Of a stretch of 64,000 bases of DNA, positions 1 through 8,006 are shown piece by piece. The notes below the pieces were generated by a model. That model was not told the origin of the DNA. It saw nothing but the letters and a program-made list of their open reading frames with translations, and did not search any database. Numbering within the stretch: the first letter of the stretch is position 1; the number at the start of each line of letters is the position of its first letter. The translations under genes and the position numbers were made by a program. The DNA comes from Dactylosporangium sp040605635 (GTDB lineage Bacteria; Actinomycetota; Actinomycetes; Mycobacteriales; Micromonosporaceae), in assembly GCF_040605635.1 (NCBI RefSeq), contig NZ_JBEXDG010000038.1, positions 1-64,000 of the forward strand, in the 5' to 3' direction.

Positions 1-154
1 CCGTTGCCCGGAAAGCGGGCACGGCGGGTTCGGGCCGGGGGCCGCTGGAAAAGGACCTGCACGACAGGCACCTCGCCAGCGGCCTACCGGTGCCGCGCCT
101 GTGGGCGTCTGGGTGGCGCTATGGTCGGGATCTGCATCGGCAGGGGGTGTCGTC

Positions 155-958
155 GTGCGTGTGAGCATGGCTAGCGTTGCGGCTCGGGTCGGTTGCGTGA
201 ACGAGGACTTCTGCGGGGCTGTGCCGGGTGCAGCCGTGCTGATCGACGGGGCGGGGATTTCCGGCGTCGAGTCGATCTGCCGGCACGGCGTCGCCTGGTA
301 TGCGCACCATCTGGGAGGGGAACTTCTCGGTCTGCTGTCGCTCGGCGCGGACCGGAGCCTGCCTGCGTTGCTTGCCGAGGCCATCGCGCGGTTGGCGGAT
401 GCCCACCGCAACACCTGCGATCTCGCCGATCCCAGCAGTCCTTCCGCAGCCGTGGCCATCGTGCGTCTGTACGACGGCCGCGTGGACTACCTCGTTCTTG
501 GCGACCTGGTTGTCGTGCTCGGCATCGCCGAGGCGCCGCTGGTCGTGTCCGATGCCCGGGAGGTGGACATCGGGCGACCGTATCGGGCCGCGCTGCAGAC
601 GACCGCCGACGGCAGCGCCGAGCACGAACAGGTCCGACGACGGTTCATCGACATGCTGCGGGCCAGCAGGAACCAGCCTGGCGGCTTCTGGGTGGCAAAA
701 GACGATCCGCGCGCCGCGGCCGAGGCGATCACCGGCAGTCGCTGCGCCAGCGAGCTGAGCGGTGTTGCCCTGCTCAGCAACGGTGCCAGCCGGATCGTGG
801 ACCGATTCCAGCTTGCCCGATGGCCGGAAGTCTTGGGTTTGCTCGCGTCGGGCGGACCGACGACGATCATTCGCCGCGTCCGCCAGGCCGAGCAGCAACA
901 AGGGTTACCACCCGACGATGCCACCGTCCTGCACTGCACTGACCTGGCCGAGGACTGA
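155..958 (+). CDS. PP2C-like phosphatase-domain protein
   Basis: A 267-residue protein. The segment near the N-terminus with N-E-D followed by LIDGAG resembles the first two metal-binding motifs of PP2C-type Ser/Thr phosphatases (family pattern: NED, then DGMGG), and the C-terminal DDATVL resembles the last PP2C motif. Both are degenerate, so catalytic activity is uncertain; it may be a PP2C-fold pseudo-phosphatase. The GTG at 155 is chosen because AGGGGG lies 7 nt upstream; GTG 161 and ATG 167 are alternatives, and an upstream ATG-less extension to 101 has no ribosome site. No signal peptide or membrane segment is seen. It stands alone, with a truncated gene about 200 bp downstream, so its partner is not visible. 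Family call moderate; substrate unknown. Confidence 0.6.
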   Translation: MRVSMASVAARVGCVNEDFCGAVPGAAVLIDGAGISGVESICRHGVAWYAHHLGGELLGLLSLGADRSLPALLAEAIARLADAHRNTCDLADPSSPSAAVAIVRLYDGRVDYLVLGDLVVVLGIAEAPLVVSDAREVDIGRPYRAALQTTADGSAEHEQVRRRFIDMLRASRNQPGGFWVAKDDPRAAAEAITGSRCASELSGVALLSNGASRIVDRFQLARWPEVLGLLASGGPTTIIRRVRQAEQQQGLPPDDATVLHCTDLAED

Positions 959-1151
959 GGGCCGGTCCTCAGAGGCCGGCGAAACTGCCGCACGGCAGGA
1001 CGAACGCTCATCGGCACGACTGGAGAGCCCGGCTCGCCGAGACTGCTTACCGTCGGTAGCGCCTGGCCGACCGCACCGCGCACGCCCGTCGCGGCATGAG
1101 CGGATACGTGATCAAGGAAAACCTGCCCGCGCTTCGGTCGGTGTCCTCTCA

Positions 1152-1157
1152 TAGAGT
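1152..1157 (+). promoter_or_regulatory. leaderless -10 hexamer TAGAGT
   Basis: TAGAGT lies 6 nt before the GTG at 1164. This spacing puts the transcription start at or next to the start codon, so the mRNA would be leaderless. The promoter looks intact although the gene behind it is truncated. Confidence 0.5.
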
Positions 1158-1163
1158 CGCGGT

Positions 1164-1436
1164 GTGGATCAGCTGGATTTCGACGTACGTCCGTATGTCA
1201 CGCGGGCGGCTAACGGCCAGCTTTGCGTCGATTCCTCATCCTGGTCCGTGGCTTGTCACGCGTACGGCGCGGCGGATGACATGCCAGCTCTGCTGGCCTG
1301 CGCCGCCGGCGGCGACGCCGAAGCAGCCGAGGAGGCCATGGCGCTGTTGTGGTCGAGTGCCTGGCATCAGGGCACTGTCTACAGTGCCGCGGCACTGGCC
1401 ACACCGTTCCTGCTGGATATTCGCGCTTGGTTGCCG
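1164..1436 (+). pseudogene. truncated HEAT-repeat-type protein, N-terminal part only
   Basis: The first roughly 90 codons from GTG 1164 read like the N-terminus of an actinobacterial HEAT-repeat protein: an acidic start (DQLDFDVRPYV), a helical Ala-rich segment, and the phrase WHQGTVYSAAALATPFLLDI typical of that family. After about position 1436 the similarity stops. The open frame runs on to 1736 but becomes low-complexity and lies antisense to the next gene, so the remaining helical repeats are missing. I read this as a gene cut by an old deletion or rearrangement, with its leaderless promoter kept. Family members are usually several hundred residues long. The exact breakpoint cannot be fixed by eye. 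Confidence 0.55.
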
Positions 1437-1471
1437 CGGCCGGGCCTTCCTGTTGGCCGCCGGGCCGGTCG

Positions 1472-2008
1472 TCAGGCCGGTTCGACGGGCAGCCAGAGTT
1501 CACAAGTCGCGGTGCTGAAGTCGTTCGTAGGCTTAAGCACCGCGACGATCTCCGGACCTGGCCGCAGACGCCACGGGTTGAACGGGAACCACGCGGCTGC
1601 GGCCGTGGCCCAGGCCTTCTGCAGGGTCTGCGGATGCGGCCCCGTGGTCCGGATGACCACCCATCTGCCGGCCGGAACTTCGATGATGTCGAGGCCGCCG
1701 GGTACCGGCGTACCCGGGGACACGGCGACCCCGTGAAGGTAGGTCAGCTCGCTGCCCTCGGCGTAGTCGGGGTCAAGGTCGTCGCTGACCGCGAGCAGGC
1801 CGCTCGGCTCAGTGTTGCCGAGAGCCTTCAAACGCAGGTGCTCCTCCGTCGGCAGTGCGGTGATGTGCCGCTGGATGTGCGGGTTGATGCCTTGACGGAC
1901 CAGCCGGACGCGGGCCGCGTGCCCCACGAGCCGGAACTCGGGATGGTCGACGATGCGGGTGTCCACGTGTTCGCTCCCTTCGACGGTCAGCCGGAGTGCC
2001 GAGATCAT
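1472..2008 (-). pseudogene. AraC-family regulator relic: GyrI-like effector domain only
   Basis: The frame from the ATG at 2008 encodes 178 residues matching the C-terminal GyrI-like ligand-binding half of AraC-type activators. The pattern includes TVEGSEHVDTRIVDHPEFRLVG and a terminal CELWLPVEP. The usual N-terminal pair of AraC helix-turn-helix motifs (about 110 residues) is absent; codons upstream of 2008 are Arg/Pro-rich and do not resemble it. The 3' end and stop are intact. It could still be made as a stand-alone effector-binding protein, since such proteins exist, but TVEGSEHVD normally follows directly after the DNA-binding domain, so truncation is more likely. It is divergent from the dioxygenase gene at 2119. 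Confidence 0.6.
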
Positions 2009-2118
2009 CAAGCCACCGTCCGACGTCAACCTTGGTCGCAGCGCACCGGTGGGCACCCGACAAAAGCGGCGCGGAAAATGTCGGGTGATCGAGACCGGCA
2101 CCGCCACACGATGGGGGC

Positions 2119-2952
2119 ATGGATGACACGACCTTGGTATCCCACTTTCTTCGCGACGGCTTCGTAAAGCTGGAGGGCGCCGTCGCGCCGCGCGTGGCAG
2201 CCGACTGCGCGCGGCTGCTGTGGCGGGAGACGGGCTGCGACCCGGACGATCCAGCGACGTGGACACAGCCCGTGCACTGGGTGCCCGGCATGGCGCAGGG
2301 GCCGTTCGCCGCCGCTCCCAACTCCCCGTTCCTCCATCACGCGTACGACCTGCTCGTCGGCGCGGGACGCTGGGAGCCGCGCTACTCGCTGGGCACGTTC
2401 CCGCTGCGCTTCCCGCACAAAGAGGAGCCGGACGACGCCGGCTGGCACATCGAGGGCAGCTATCTGCCGGAGGGCGAGAGCTGGTACTTCACCAATGTGC
2501 GCTCCCGGGGCCGGGCACTGCTGATGCTGTTCCTGTTCAGTGAGATCGGTGAGAAGGACGCCCCGACCCGGATCCGGGTCGGCTCACACCTCGACGTGCC
2601 GAAGGTGCTGGAGAAGTACGGGGAGGACGGAGCGAGCGGGCTGGCCCTTGCGCCCGACCTGGTGACGGCGTCCGAGCACCGGCCGCTCGCCCTCGCCACC
2701 GGATCTCCGGGCGACGTCTTCCTGTGCCACCCATTCCTGGTGCACGCGGCGCAACCGCACCACGGAGCGCGGCCTCGCTTCATGGCCCAACCGCCGCTGA
2801 TGCCAGCTGCACCGTACGAACTGGAGCGGGCCGACGGCGCGTACTCACCCGTAGAGATCGCGATCCGTCGGGGTCTCGGGCAGGACGCCCTCGGAACAGA
2901 CGGAGACGGCACCGACTGCGGCGCCGAGGCGACTTGCTCCGTCCGTTCCTGA
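2119..2952 (+). CDS. phytanoyl-CoA dioxygenase (PhyH) family protein
   Basis: A 277-residue protein of the PhyH-type Fe(II)/2-oxoglutarate oxygenase family, expected to fold as a double-stranded beta-helix in the cytoplasm and hydroxylate a small molecule. The N-terminal FLRDGFVKLEGAV is typical of the family. The proximal metal motif appears as H110-I-E112 (GWHIEGSY), i.e. H-x-E rather than the usual H-x-D. The distal His is in CHPFLVHAA (H209), followed by an Arg that would bind 2-oxoglutarate (RPRF). The last 40 residues are a Gly/Asp-rich tail not expected in the family. The ATG at 2119 is used; no strong ribosome site precedes it. The substrate cannot be told from the context. Confidence 0.75.
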   Translation: MDDTTLVSHFLRDGFVKLEGAVAPRVAADCARLLWRETGCDPDDPATWTQPVHWVPGMAQGPFAAAPNSPFLHHAYDLLVGAGRWEPRYSLGTFPLRFPHKEEPDDAGWHIEGSYLPEGESWYFTNVRSRGRALLMLFLFSEIGEKDAPTRIRVGSHLDVPKVLEKYGEDGASGLALAPDLVTASEHRPLALATGSPGDVFLCHPFLVHAAQPHHGARPRFMAQPPLMPAAPYELERADGAYSPVEIAIRRGLGQDALGTDGDGTDCGAEATCSVRS

Positions 2953-3055
2953 GCGCCTGCCCGAAGGTCTTGTCGGAAACCTCGGGGAGCCAAAAGTGAA
3001 GTGTGGCAGGCAGGGCATGGGCGGTCTACGTGCGACGGCGGAGGCGGGGTTGGTA

Positions 3056-3883
3056 GTGGTTCTGCGAGTGAGTGGCCGCAATGCACGGTTCCAGCAGTGG
3101 AAAGCTCTCCTCGGCAATCGGACCAAGCGGCAGCGACGCGGCGAGTTCCTCGTGCAGGGCGTGCGCCCGATCACCATGGCCGTCGAACACGGCTGGCAGA
3201 TCCGGGAGCTGCTCTACGACACCAGCGCTCAGCTGTCCGGCTGGGCACGCGAGGCCCTGGGCACAGTCCGGGCCGAGAAGTTCGCCGTCTCGCGTGAACT
3301 GATGCACGAACTGGGAGGTAAGGCAGACACGGTTCCAGAGCTACTGGCCGTGGTCGCGCTGCCGGAGGACAACCTGCGCCGTATCCCGGTCGGTCCGACC
3401 ATGCTCACCGTCGTGTTCGATCGGCCCACGAGCCCCGGCAATATCGGGACCCTCGTTCGGTCGGCGGACGCCTTCGGCGCCGGCGGCGTCATCGTCACCG
3501 GCCACGCCGCCGACGTGTACGACCCGAAGGCTGTCCGGGCGAGCACCGGCTCGCTGTTCGCCTTGCCCGTGGTCCGGGTACCCTCACACCAGGCCGTTCT
3601 ATCCTGGGTCGCTGACGTCCGCGCCGACGGCATCGGCATGAGCATCATGGGAACCGATGAGCGCGGCATCCTCGACGCCGCCGAGTACGACTTCACACAG
3701 CCCATCCTGACGTTGATCGGCAACGAGACCACCGGCCTCAGCTCCGGCTGGCGCGAGGCATGCAACCAGCTCGTCCGGATCCCCATGTTCGGGTCCGCCA
3801 GCTCCCTGAACGCGGCGACCGCCGCGACTGTCGTGCTGTACGAATCAGCACGCCAGCGGGCGGCCGCCGCCGCCCGGCGGTAG
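3056..3883 (+). CDS. TrmH/SpoU-family RNA 2'-O-methyltransferase
   Basis: A SPOUT-class S-adenosylmethionine-dependent RNA methyltransferase, about 275 residues. The N-terminal substrate-binding region (RNARFQQWKALLGNRTKRQRRGEFLVQGVRPI) precedes the knotted catalytic domain. The three SpoU motifs are visible: NIGTLVRSADAFGAGG (motif 1), LIGNETTGLS (motif 2) and IPMFGSASSLNAATA (motif 3). It likely 2'-O-methylates a ribose in tRNA or rRNA. The start is uncertain. A GTG at 2996 has a good GGGGAG site, but the roughly 20 extra residues do not look conserved; GTG 3056 (GGAGG at 3040) or GTG 3068 fits the family start better. Confidence 0.85.
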   Translation: MVLRVSGRNARFQQWKALLGNRTKRQRRGEFLVQGVRPITMAVEHGWQIRELLYDTSAQLSGWAREALGTVRAEKFAVSRELMHELGGKADTVPELLAVVALPEDNLRRIPVGPTMLTVVFDRPTSPGNIGTLVRSADAFGAGGVIVTGHAADVYDPKAVRASTGSLFALPVVRVPSHQAVLSWVADVRADGIGMSIMGTDERGILDAAEYDFTQPILTLIGNETTGLSSGWREACNQLVRIPMFGSASSLNAATAATVVLYESARQRAAAAARR

Positions 3884-4063
3884 CGCGCAGATCGCCGACA
3901 GCAGCCGCTCCGCCAGCACCTTCGGCCGCAACGCAACGACTCCCAACCGACTCCGAGGCATGAAACGCTACGGACTGCGGACGGCACCCGGCCAGCGCGG
4001 ATCTCGGCAGTTCCGGGCACCCGCCGGTGCCGAACGTTGGTCACGAAACGTGACCGCTTCCGG

Positions 4064-4069
4064 TAGCCT
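4064..4069 (+). promoter_or_regulatory. -10-like hexamer TAGCCT upstream of the hypothetical gene at 4119
   Basis: TAGCCT fits the actinobacterial TAnnnT -10 pattern and lies about 50 nt upstream of the start codon at 4119, leaving room for a normal 5' leader. No clear -35 is seen. Confidence 0.3.
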
Positions 4070-4118
4070 GGCGCCCAGTCGGCGGGAGAACCGGACGTCG
4101 GGTGCGATCATCGGGTGC

Positions 4119-4490
4119 ATGCAAGCACATGTCGTCGTGGTACATCCGGGTATGCCGACGATGGCCTGCATCGTGGTAGCGGGTGTCCCGTTGCAGGCCG
4201 AGTGGGTTGGCCTGCCGCCCAACGTCGGCGAGCTCGTCGACGTTGAGCTGGACATCGACGTCGTGCTCGGATGGGCCGACGCGATCGCGATGGACGGCGC
4301 TGAAGCGACACTGCGCGAGGGCCCCAAGCTGCGGGGGAACGTCGAGTTGCAGGAGCGGGACCTCCTGACGGTGCGGATAGCTACCGGGCTTCTGCAGGTC
4401 GAGGTCGACGACGGTTCCATCGACGTCCCGCCCGGAACGGCCGTCGTCATGGTGGCCGAGCACCTCAAGCTGTATCCCACCGGCGTGTGA
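4119..4490 (+). CDS. hypothetical protein, 123 aa
   Basis: Not recognised. A 123-residue acidic, beta-strand-rich protein from the ATG at 4119 (MQAHVVVVHPGMPTM) to TGA 4490, without Cys motifs, signal peptide or membrane segment. Alternating hydrophobic and acidic stretches (ELVDVELDIDVVLGW, LLTVRIATGLLQVEVDDG) suggest a small beta-barrel or sandwich. It is preceded by a -10-like TAGCCT at 4064 and followed 90 bp later by a DUF4288 gene on the same strand. The longer frame upstream to 3960 is rejected because its codons are Arg/Ser-rich and overlap the promoter region. Confidence 0.6.
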   Translation: MQAHVVVVHPGMPTMACIVVAGVPLQAEWVGLPPNVGELVDVELDIDVVLGWADAIAMDGAEATLREGPKLRGNVELQERDLLTVRIATGLLQVEVDDGSIDVPPGTAVVMVAEHLKLYPTGV

Positions 4491-4580
4491 CCACGGCCGT
4501 TCCCGACCACCCTGATCGCGGTAGATGAGTGCGCCTGGAGGCTAGTCTTCCCTTCTGCTGTCAAGGGGAAAGGTGCATGG

Positions 4581-4946
4581 ATGGATGAACGCGGGACTGA
4601 GCTATCTCCGGTGTGGTTCAGTGCGACGCTGCGGTTCGCCAGTTTCACGGAGGACGGCCGGTACTTCCAGCCGGATGTGTCGGTGTACACGTTCAAGGCT
4701 GTAGACCACACGTCCGCCTTCGACCGAGCGTTGCAGATCGGGCGAGGTGCAGAACGTTCCTTTGTCAACGCGCTCGGCGTCCGTATTCGAATTGCCCTTG
4801 TGGACATCGAGACCCTCAACATGCTCGGCGACGAACTGGACGGCGTCGAGGTCTTCTACTGCCCGGGCCAGGAGCACGACACATCTCCGTACACCTGGGA
4901 CCATAGCTTCACGCCGGAACGGTCGACGCCCTACACCGCCTTGTAG
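4581..4946 (+). CDS. DUF4288-type small protein
   Basis: A 121-residue protein that follows the DUF4288 pattern: an opening WFSATLRFASF, a central ALQIGRGAERSFVNALGVRIRIALVDIETL and a closing DELDGVEVFY. Members are small cytosolic proteins of unknown function, often near immunity-like or contact-dependent loci. A -10-like TAGTCT at 4543 and an AAGGGGAAAGG ribosome site just before the cluster of ATGs (4577, 4581, 4585) support expression; 4581 gives the conserved frame. The role is unknown. Confidence 0.65.
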   Translation: MDERGTELSPVWFSATLRFASFTEDGRYFQPDVSVYTFKAVDHTSAFDRALQIGRGAERSFVNALGVRIRIALVDIETLNMLGDELDGVEVFYCPGQEHDTSPYTWDHSFTPERSTPYTAL

Positions 4947-5577
4947 GACGAAGCGGAGGTCGGCTTCTCGCATCCGCTCATCGGCTACAGATGAGTGCGT
5001 CGTGGTCGACACGGTGAGGGCGTGGCGCGAGCACCGGCAACGGGCCGGCCGTCACTGCACGAAGCCCCGCTCGGAACCACCAACCTGCAACCGCCTTGGC
5101 AGCTCGAACACGAGGTCAACCCACGCATCGGCCCAGCTCAACCCAGGCAACGGCGCGGTCAAGCCGTGCAGGTTTGTCTCTAGCCGGGGGCACGTCACAG
5201 AACTGCAAACGCGCAGCGCGACCGGCCGATCACTGATCATGGAAGCCGGCTTCCCACTCACCTGAACAAAGAGGGGTGGCCCCAGCGTACATGCTGGGGC
5301 CACCCCTCTTGGTTCGTCCCATGATCCGGAACACCAGCACACGGATGCGGGAGATGAGCATGGCAGCACGGGGCGGAGCAGAAATGTGCAGTCGACCAAC
5401 GTCGTCGCCGGCCCACTCACGCGCCCAACGATCGGTGAACCATGCGGCGTCGGATCAGCATGACATCGCATTCGCACATCGAGTGACCGACAGGGCTTCG
5501 CGGGTGAGCGACGAACGTCTGATCGGCGGGATGGTGTTGCGTTTCGGCAGCTACCTGGTATAGACCGAGGCAACCAT
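4947..5577. other. 630-bp gene-free stretch
   Basis: No convincing coding sequence is seen. Frames here are short, overlap on both strands and lack ribosome sites and codon bias. The only clear structure is the perfect inverted repeat at 5269-5310. Confidence 0.5.
5269..5310. terminator. perfect 18-bp stem hairpin, probable bidirectional terminator
   Basis: AAGAGGGGTGGCCCCAGC at 5269-5286 is exactly complementary to 5293-5310, with a 6-nt loop. The outer ends are AA and TT, so a short U tract follows on either strand. It lies over 300 bp from the nearest coding sequence on either side (4946 and 5578), which is far for a terminator. It could also be a mobile repeat or attachment-site relic. 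Confidence 0.55.
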
Positions 5578-7035
5578 ATGACTTCGGAGGCACCGGTGTG
5601 GAATCGTGTCGAGCGGGCATTGCGTCGTGCCTATCGCACCGGGACGTTGCTTGATCTCACCGACCGGCCGCTGGGGTCTGAGGATTCGGTACGGGCTCAG
5701 GTGATCGCGGAACTATTGCTGGCCGGACCGCCGGCAATGCCCGGGCGCACGGCGCGCGTCGATCTCGCCGGGGCACGGATCACCGGGCGGTTCGATCTCA
5801 CCGGAGCAAGGGTCGATGCGCCAATACGGCTGCGGCGCTGCGTGTTCGACGAGGCGGTCGTGCTTGACCACGCGGAGCTGGGGTCGGTGAACCTCGACGG
5901 TAGTGTGCTGCCGGCCATCGATGCTGAATCGCTGCAGGTGGTTCGGTGGTTCGGTCTGCGGAACGCCCGAGTCGCCGGGGAAGGCTGGTTCCACCACGTG
6001 CGGGTGGGCGGCGGGCTGGACCTGAGCGGCACCCGGTTCGGTGGTCCGGTCAATCTGCAGCGCGCCGTCATCGAGGGCGACGCCCGGCTCTGCCACGGCG
6101 CCGGGTACGCAGCCGGGTTGCGGCTGGACGGTGCACGGATCGCCGGTGATCTCAACCTCGCCCAGGCCAACGCACAGGCGTCGGCGGAAGGCGCGGCGAT
6201 CAGCGCCAACGGAGTGACGGTCGGCGGTAGCGTGTGGGCGCACGACCTTGTCACTGATGGCGTCGTCATGCTGAACGGTGTGCGGGCCGCCGCGGCGATC
6301 ACGTTGCAGCGCAGCACGCTGCGCCATCCAGACGGTGATGCCCTGCTGCTCATCGAGGCGCAGACCGCGATGCTGACGCTGCGGCCCGCGCCGGCCTCGG
6401 CCGGCATGATTGTGCTGCGTGATGCGCGCGTCGGGCGACTCATCGACGACCCGGTCGGCTGGCCGGACGCGTGCAGGATCGAGTTGGCCGGCCTGACCTA
6501 CGAGCGGGTGACCCGCCGATCCGATGACGCCACGGAGTGGACCGCCGCGCAGCGGCTAACCTGGATGGCCCGATACGCGACCGGGTTCACGCCCGGCCCC
6601 TATGATCAACTCGCCGTCGCGCTGCAGCGCGACGGCCGGGAGCAGGAGGCCAGCGAGGTGCGCCGCGTCCGGGAACGCCTGCGGCATCGGGCGATGGGCA
6701 GGGCCGGCGCGGTATGGGGTGCGATGCAGGACGTCGCGATCGGCTTCGGCTACCGTCCGGCGTGGGCACTGCTGTGGCTCGTCGCGGTGCTGGCGGCGGG
6801 CAGTGGGTGGTTCGCGTGGAGCGGCCCGCTTCGTCCGATCACGATGGGCGCGGCGCCAACCTGGGACCCGCTGCTCTACACCCTGGATCTCCTGGTACCG
6901 CTGGTCGATCTGGGCCAGGAGCGGGCGTGGGATCCGGTCGGTGCCGACAAGGCGGTGGCGGTGGCGGTGATGGCGGCAGGCTGGGTCCTCGCCACGACGG
7001 TCGTTGCCGGTGCCGGCCGCGCACTACGCCGCTAG
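5578..7035 (+). CDS. beta-solenoid (pentapeptide/bactofilin-like) membrane protein
   Basis: A 485-residue protein. Residues about 55-300 are a run of short beta-strand repeats spaced about 20 residues apart, of the form A-R-I-x-G-x-F/L-x-L/F (ARITGRFDLTGA, ARIAGDLNLAQA, VGGSVWAHDL). They would stack into a right-handed solenoid with no catalytic motif. Residues about 325-390 are helical and basic. Two hydrophobic segments follow, near 394-414 and 460-483, so the solenoid is probably tethered to the cytoplasmic membrane. Relatives in actinomycetes are often labelled membrane-associated oxidoreductase, but no cofactor site is seen here. The ATG follows a CCGAGG ribosome site. Confidence 0.65.
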   Translation: MTSEAPVWNRVERALRRAYRTGTLLDLTDRPLGSEDSVRAQVIAELLLAGPPAMPGRTARVDLAGARITGRFDLTGARVDAPIRLRRCVFDEAVVLDHAELGSVNLDGSVLPAIDAESLQVVRWFGLRNARVAGEGWFHHVRVGGGLDLSGTRFGGPVNLQRAVIEGDARLCHGAGYAAGLRLDGARIAGDLNLAQANAQASAEGAAISANGVTVGGSVWAHDLVTDGVVMLNGVRAAAAITLQRSTLRHPDGDALLLIEAQTAMLTLRPAPASAGMIVLRDARVGRLIDDPVGWPDACRIELAGLTYERVTRRSDDATEWTAAQRLTWMARYATGFTPGPYDQLAVALQRDGREQEASEVRRVRERLRHRAMGRAGAVWGAMQDVAIGFGYRPAWALLWLVAVLAAGSGWFAWSGPLRPITMGAAPTWDPLLYTLDLLVPLVDLGQERAWDPVGADKAVAVAVMAAGWVLATTVVAGAGRALRR

Positions 7036-7872
7036 CCTCGACCAACTGCGGCGACGCCCCAACCGAACGGGGCCTGCAGACGTCCGCGTTATTACCCCGC
7101 ATCGCGCGTCGACCACCAGCCAGAGCGTCGGATCTTCCGCAGTTCGGCGAGTGCGTAGTACGTGTCGACGACGCCACTGCAATGGAGCCTGAAGGCTTCC
7201 AATGGCCTTGATCGGCCAGCCACGGAAAACGTGGCCAAGTTCGCCGGGCCAAGTGCATTCGCCATCTGCTGGCGAGGCCTGCGTGCGGGCGGCGGTCACC
7301 AGTTCCGAATAGAAGGTCGCGGCCAGGGCCGCCGGCTTGAACGGCTCCTTGATGCGGCTGCGGGCGACGACCCACAGCACGTTGGAGGTCGTGGTGCGCC
7401 TCGCGGCCTCCGCTGTGAGTGGTGGGAGCCGGCGTTCGTGGTCGGTGCGGCGGATGCGGAGGTCGTCGTTCGGCGGCTTCAGGCATGGGGGTGCCTATCG
7501 CTTCACGCCGACCGTGGAGGAACTGGCGGGAGATGCCGAGGTCTGGCGCGGACGTCAGGGGCCAGCCCGGGCCGCGAGCGGCCGTGATGATGGTCGGCTC
7601 GGCGGAATCCGCACGCTTCGCGGAACGGTGCGGTTGCGGCGGCGAAGCATGTTCTGCGGATTGCCTGGACGGCTCATCCGGCCACCGCCGGCAGCGGGAG
7701 CACCGTCGCGGCGGTCGGCGGAAGCGGCCCGCCGACGAGAGGAGCCCGCCGACGAGAGCAGCCGGAAGCCCGGCCGGCTCCGCTCTGACGAATCCATCTG
7801 CCTGCAACAGATCGGGCGCCGGGCCGAGGTCGGCACGCCTACGGGATCGAGCGCGAGGGAGAACGCAGCAGG
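7036..7872. other. 837-bp stretch without an intact gene
   Basis: Frames on both strands are Arg/Gly/Pro-rich shadows. The minus-strand part of 7120-7380 has protein-like composition (see the separate entry). Near 7730-7765 a short duplicated motif, CCCGCCGACGAGAG, occurs twice 18 bp apart. Nothing else was recognised. Confidence 0.4.
7110..7380 (-). pseudogene. possible decayed coding remnant
   Basis: Read on the minus strand from 7380, about 70 codons look protein-like (RSRIKEPFKPAALAATFYSELVT and GHVFRGWPIKAIGSLQAP). A second protein-like piece (VDTYYALAELRKIRRSGWW) continues in another frame. This is what a frameshifted relic would give. I do not recognise the family, and the composition alone is weak evidence. 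Confidence 0.25.
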
Positions 7873-8001
7873 CTAGCGGCCGCTGAGTAGGAGGCTGGCG
7901 GCAAGCGCTGTCAGGACTGCGATGCCGAGGATGATGAGGGTGAGGCGTACAACGCGGCGGCGGCGTGGTGCCGGCACGTTTGCCGGGTCTGGTGTGGTCA
8001 T
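7873..8001 (-). CDS. 42-residue single-pass membrane micropeptide
   Basis: From the ATG at 8001 the frame encodes a Pro/Arg-rich cytoplasmic head (PAPRRRRVVR) and one transmembrane helix (LTLIILGIAVLTALAASLLL). AGGAG lies about 11 nt upstream and the gene begins 5 bp after the stop of the larger membrane protein, so it is probably the third gene of the PadR operon. The positive-inside rule puts its N-terminus in the cytoplasm. Function unknown; it could modulate the membrane protein upstream. Easily missed by size cutoffs. Confidence 0.6.
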   Translation of the reverse strand: MTTPDPANVPAPRRRRVVRLTLIILGIAVLTALAASLLLSGR

Positions 8002-8006
8002 GGGGT

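Noticed and set aside
5269..5320. A tRNA gene at the hairpin followed by GGTTCG
   Set aside because: GGTTCG resembles a T-loop start, but no acceptor stem, D arm or anticodon arm can be drawn; the 18-bp stem is far too long.
5276..5563. A 95-codon ORF upstream of the solenoid protein gene
   Set aside because: It begins inside the hairpin, has no ribosome site and a shadow-like composition, and overlaps a long antisense frame.
7337..7876. A 179-codon plus-strand ORF
   Set aside because: Arg/Ala/Gly-rich, no ribosome site, no recognisable domain, and overlapped by equally long frames in other phases.
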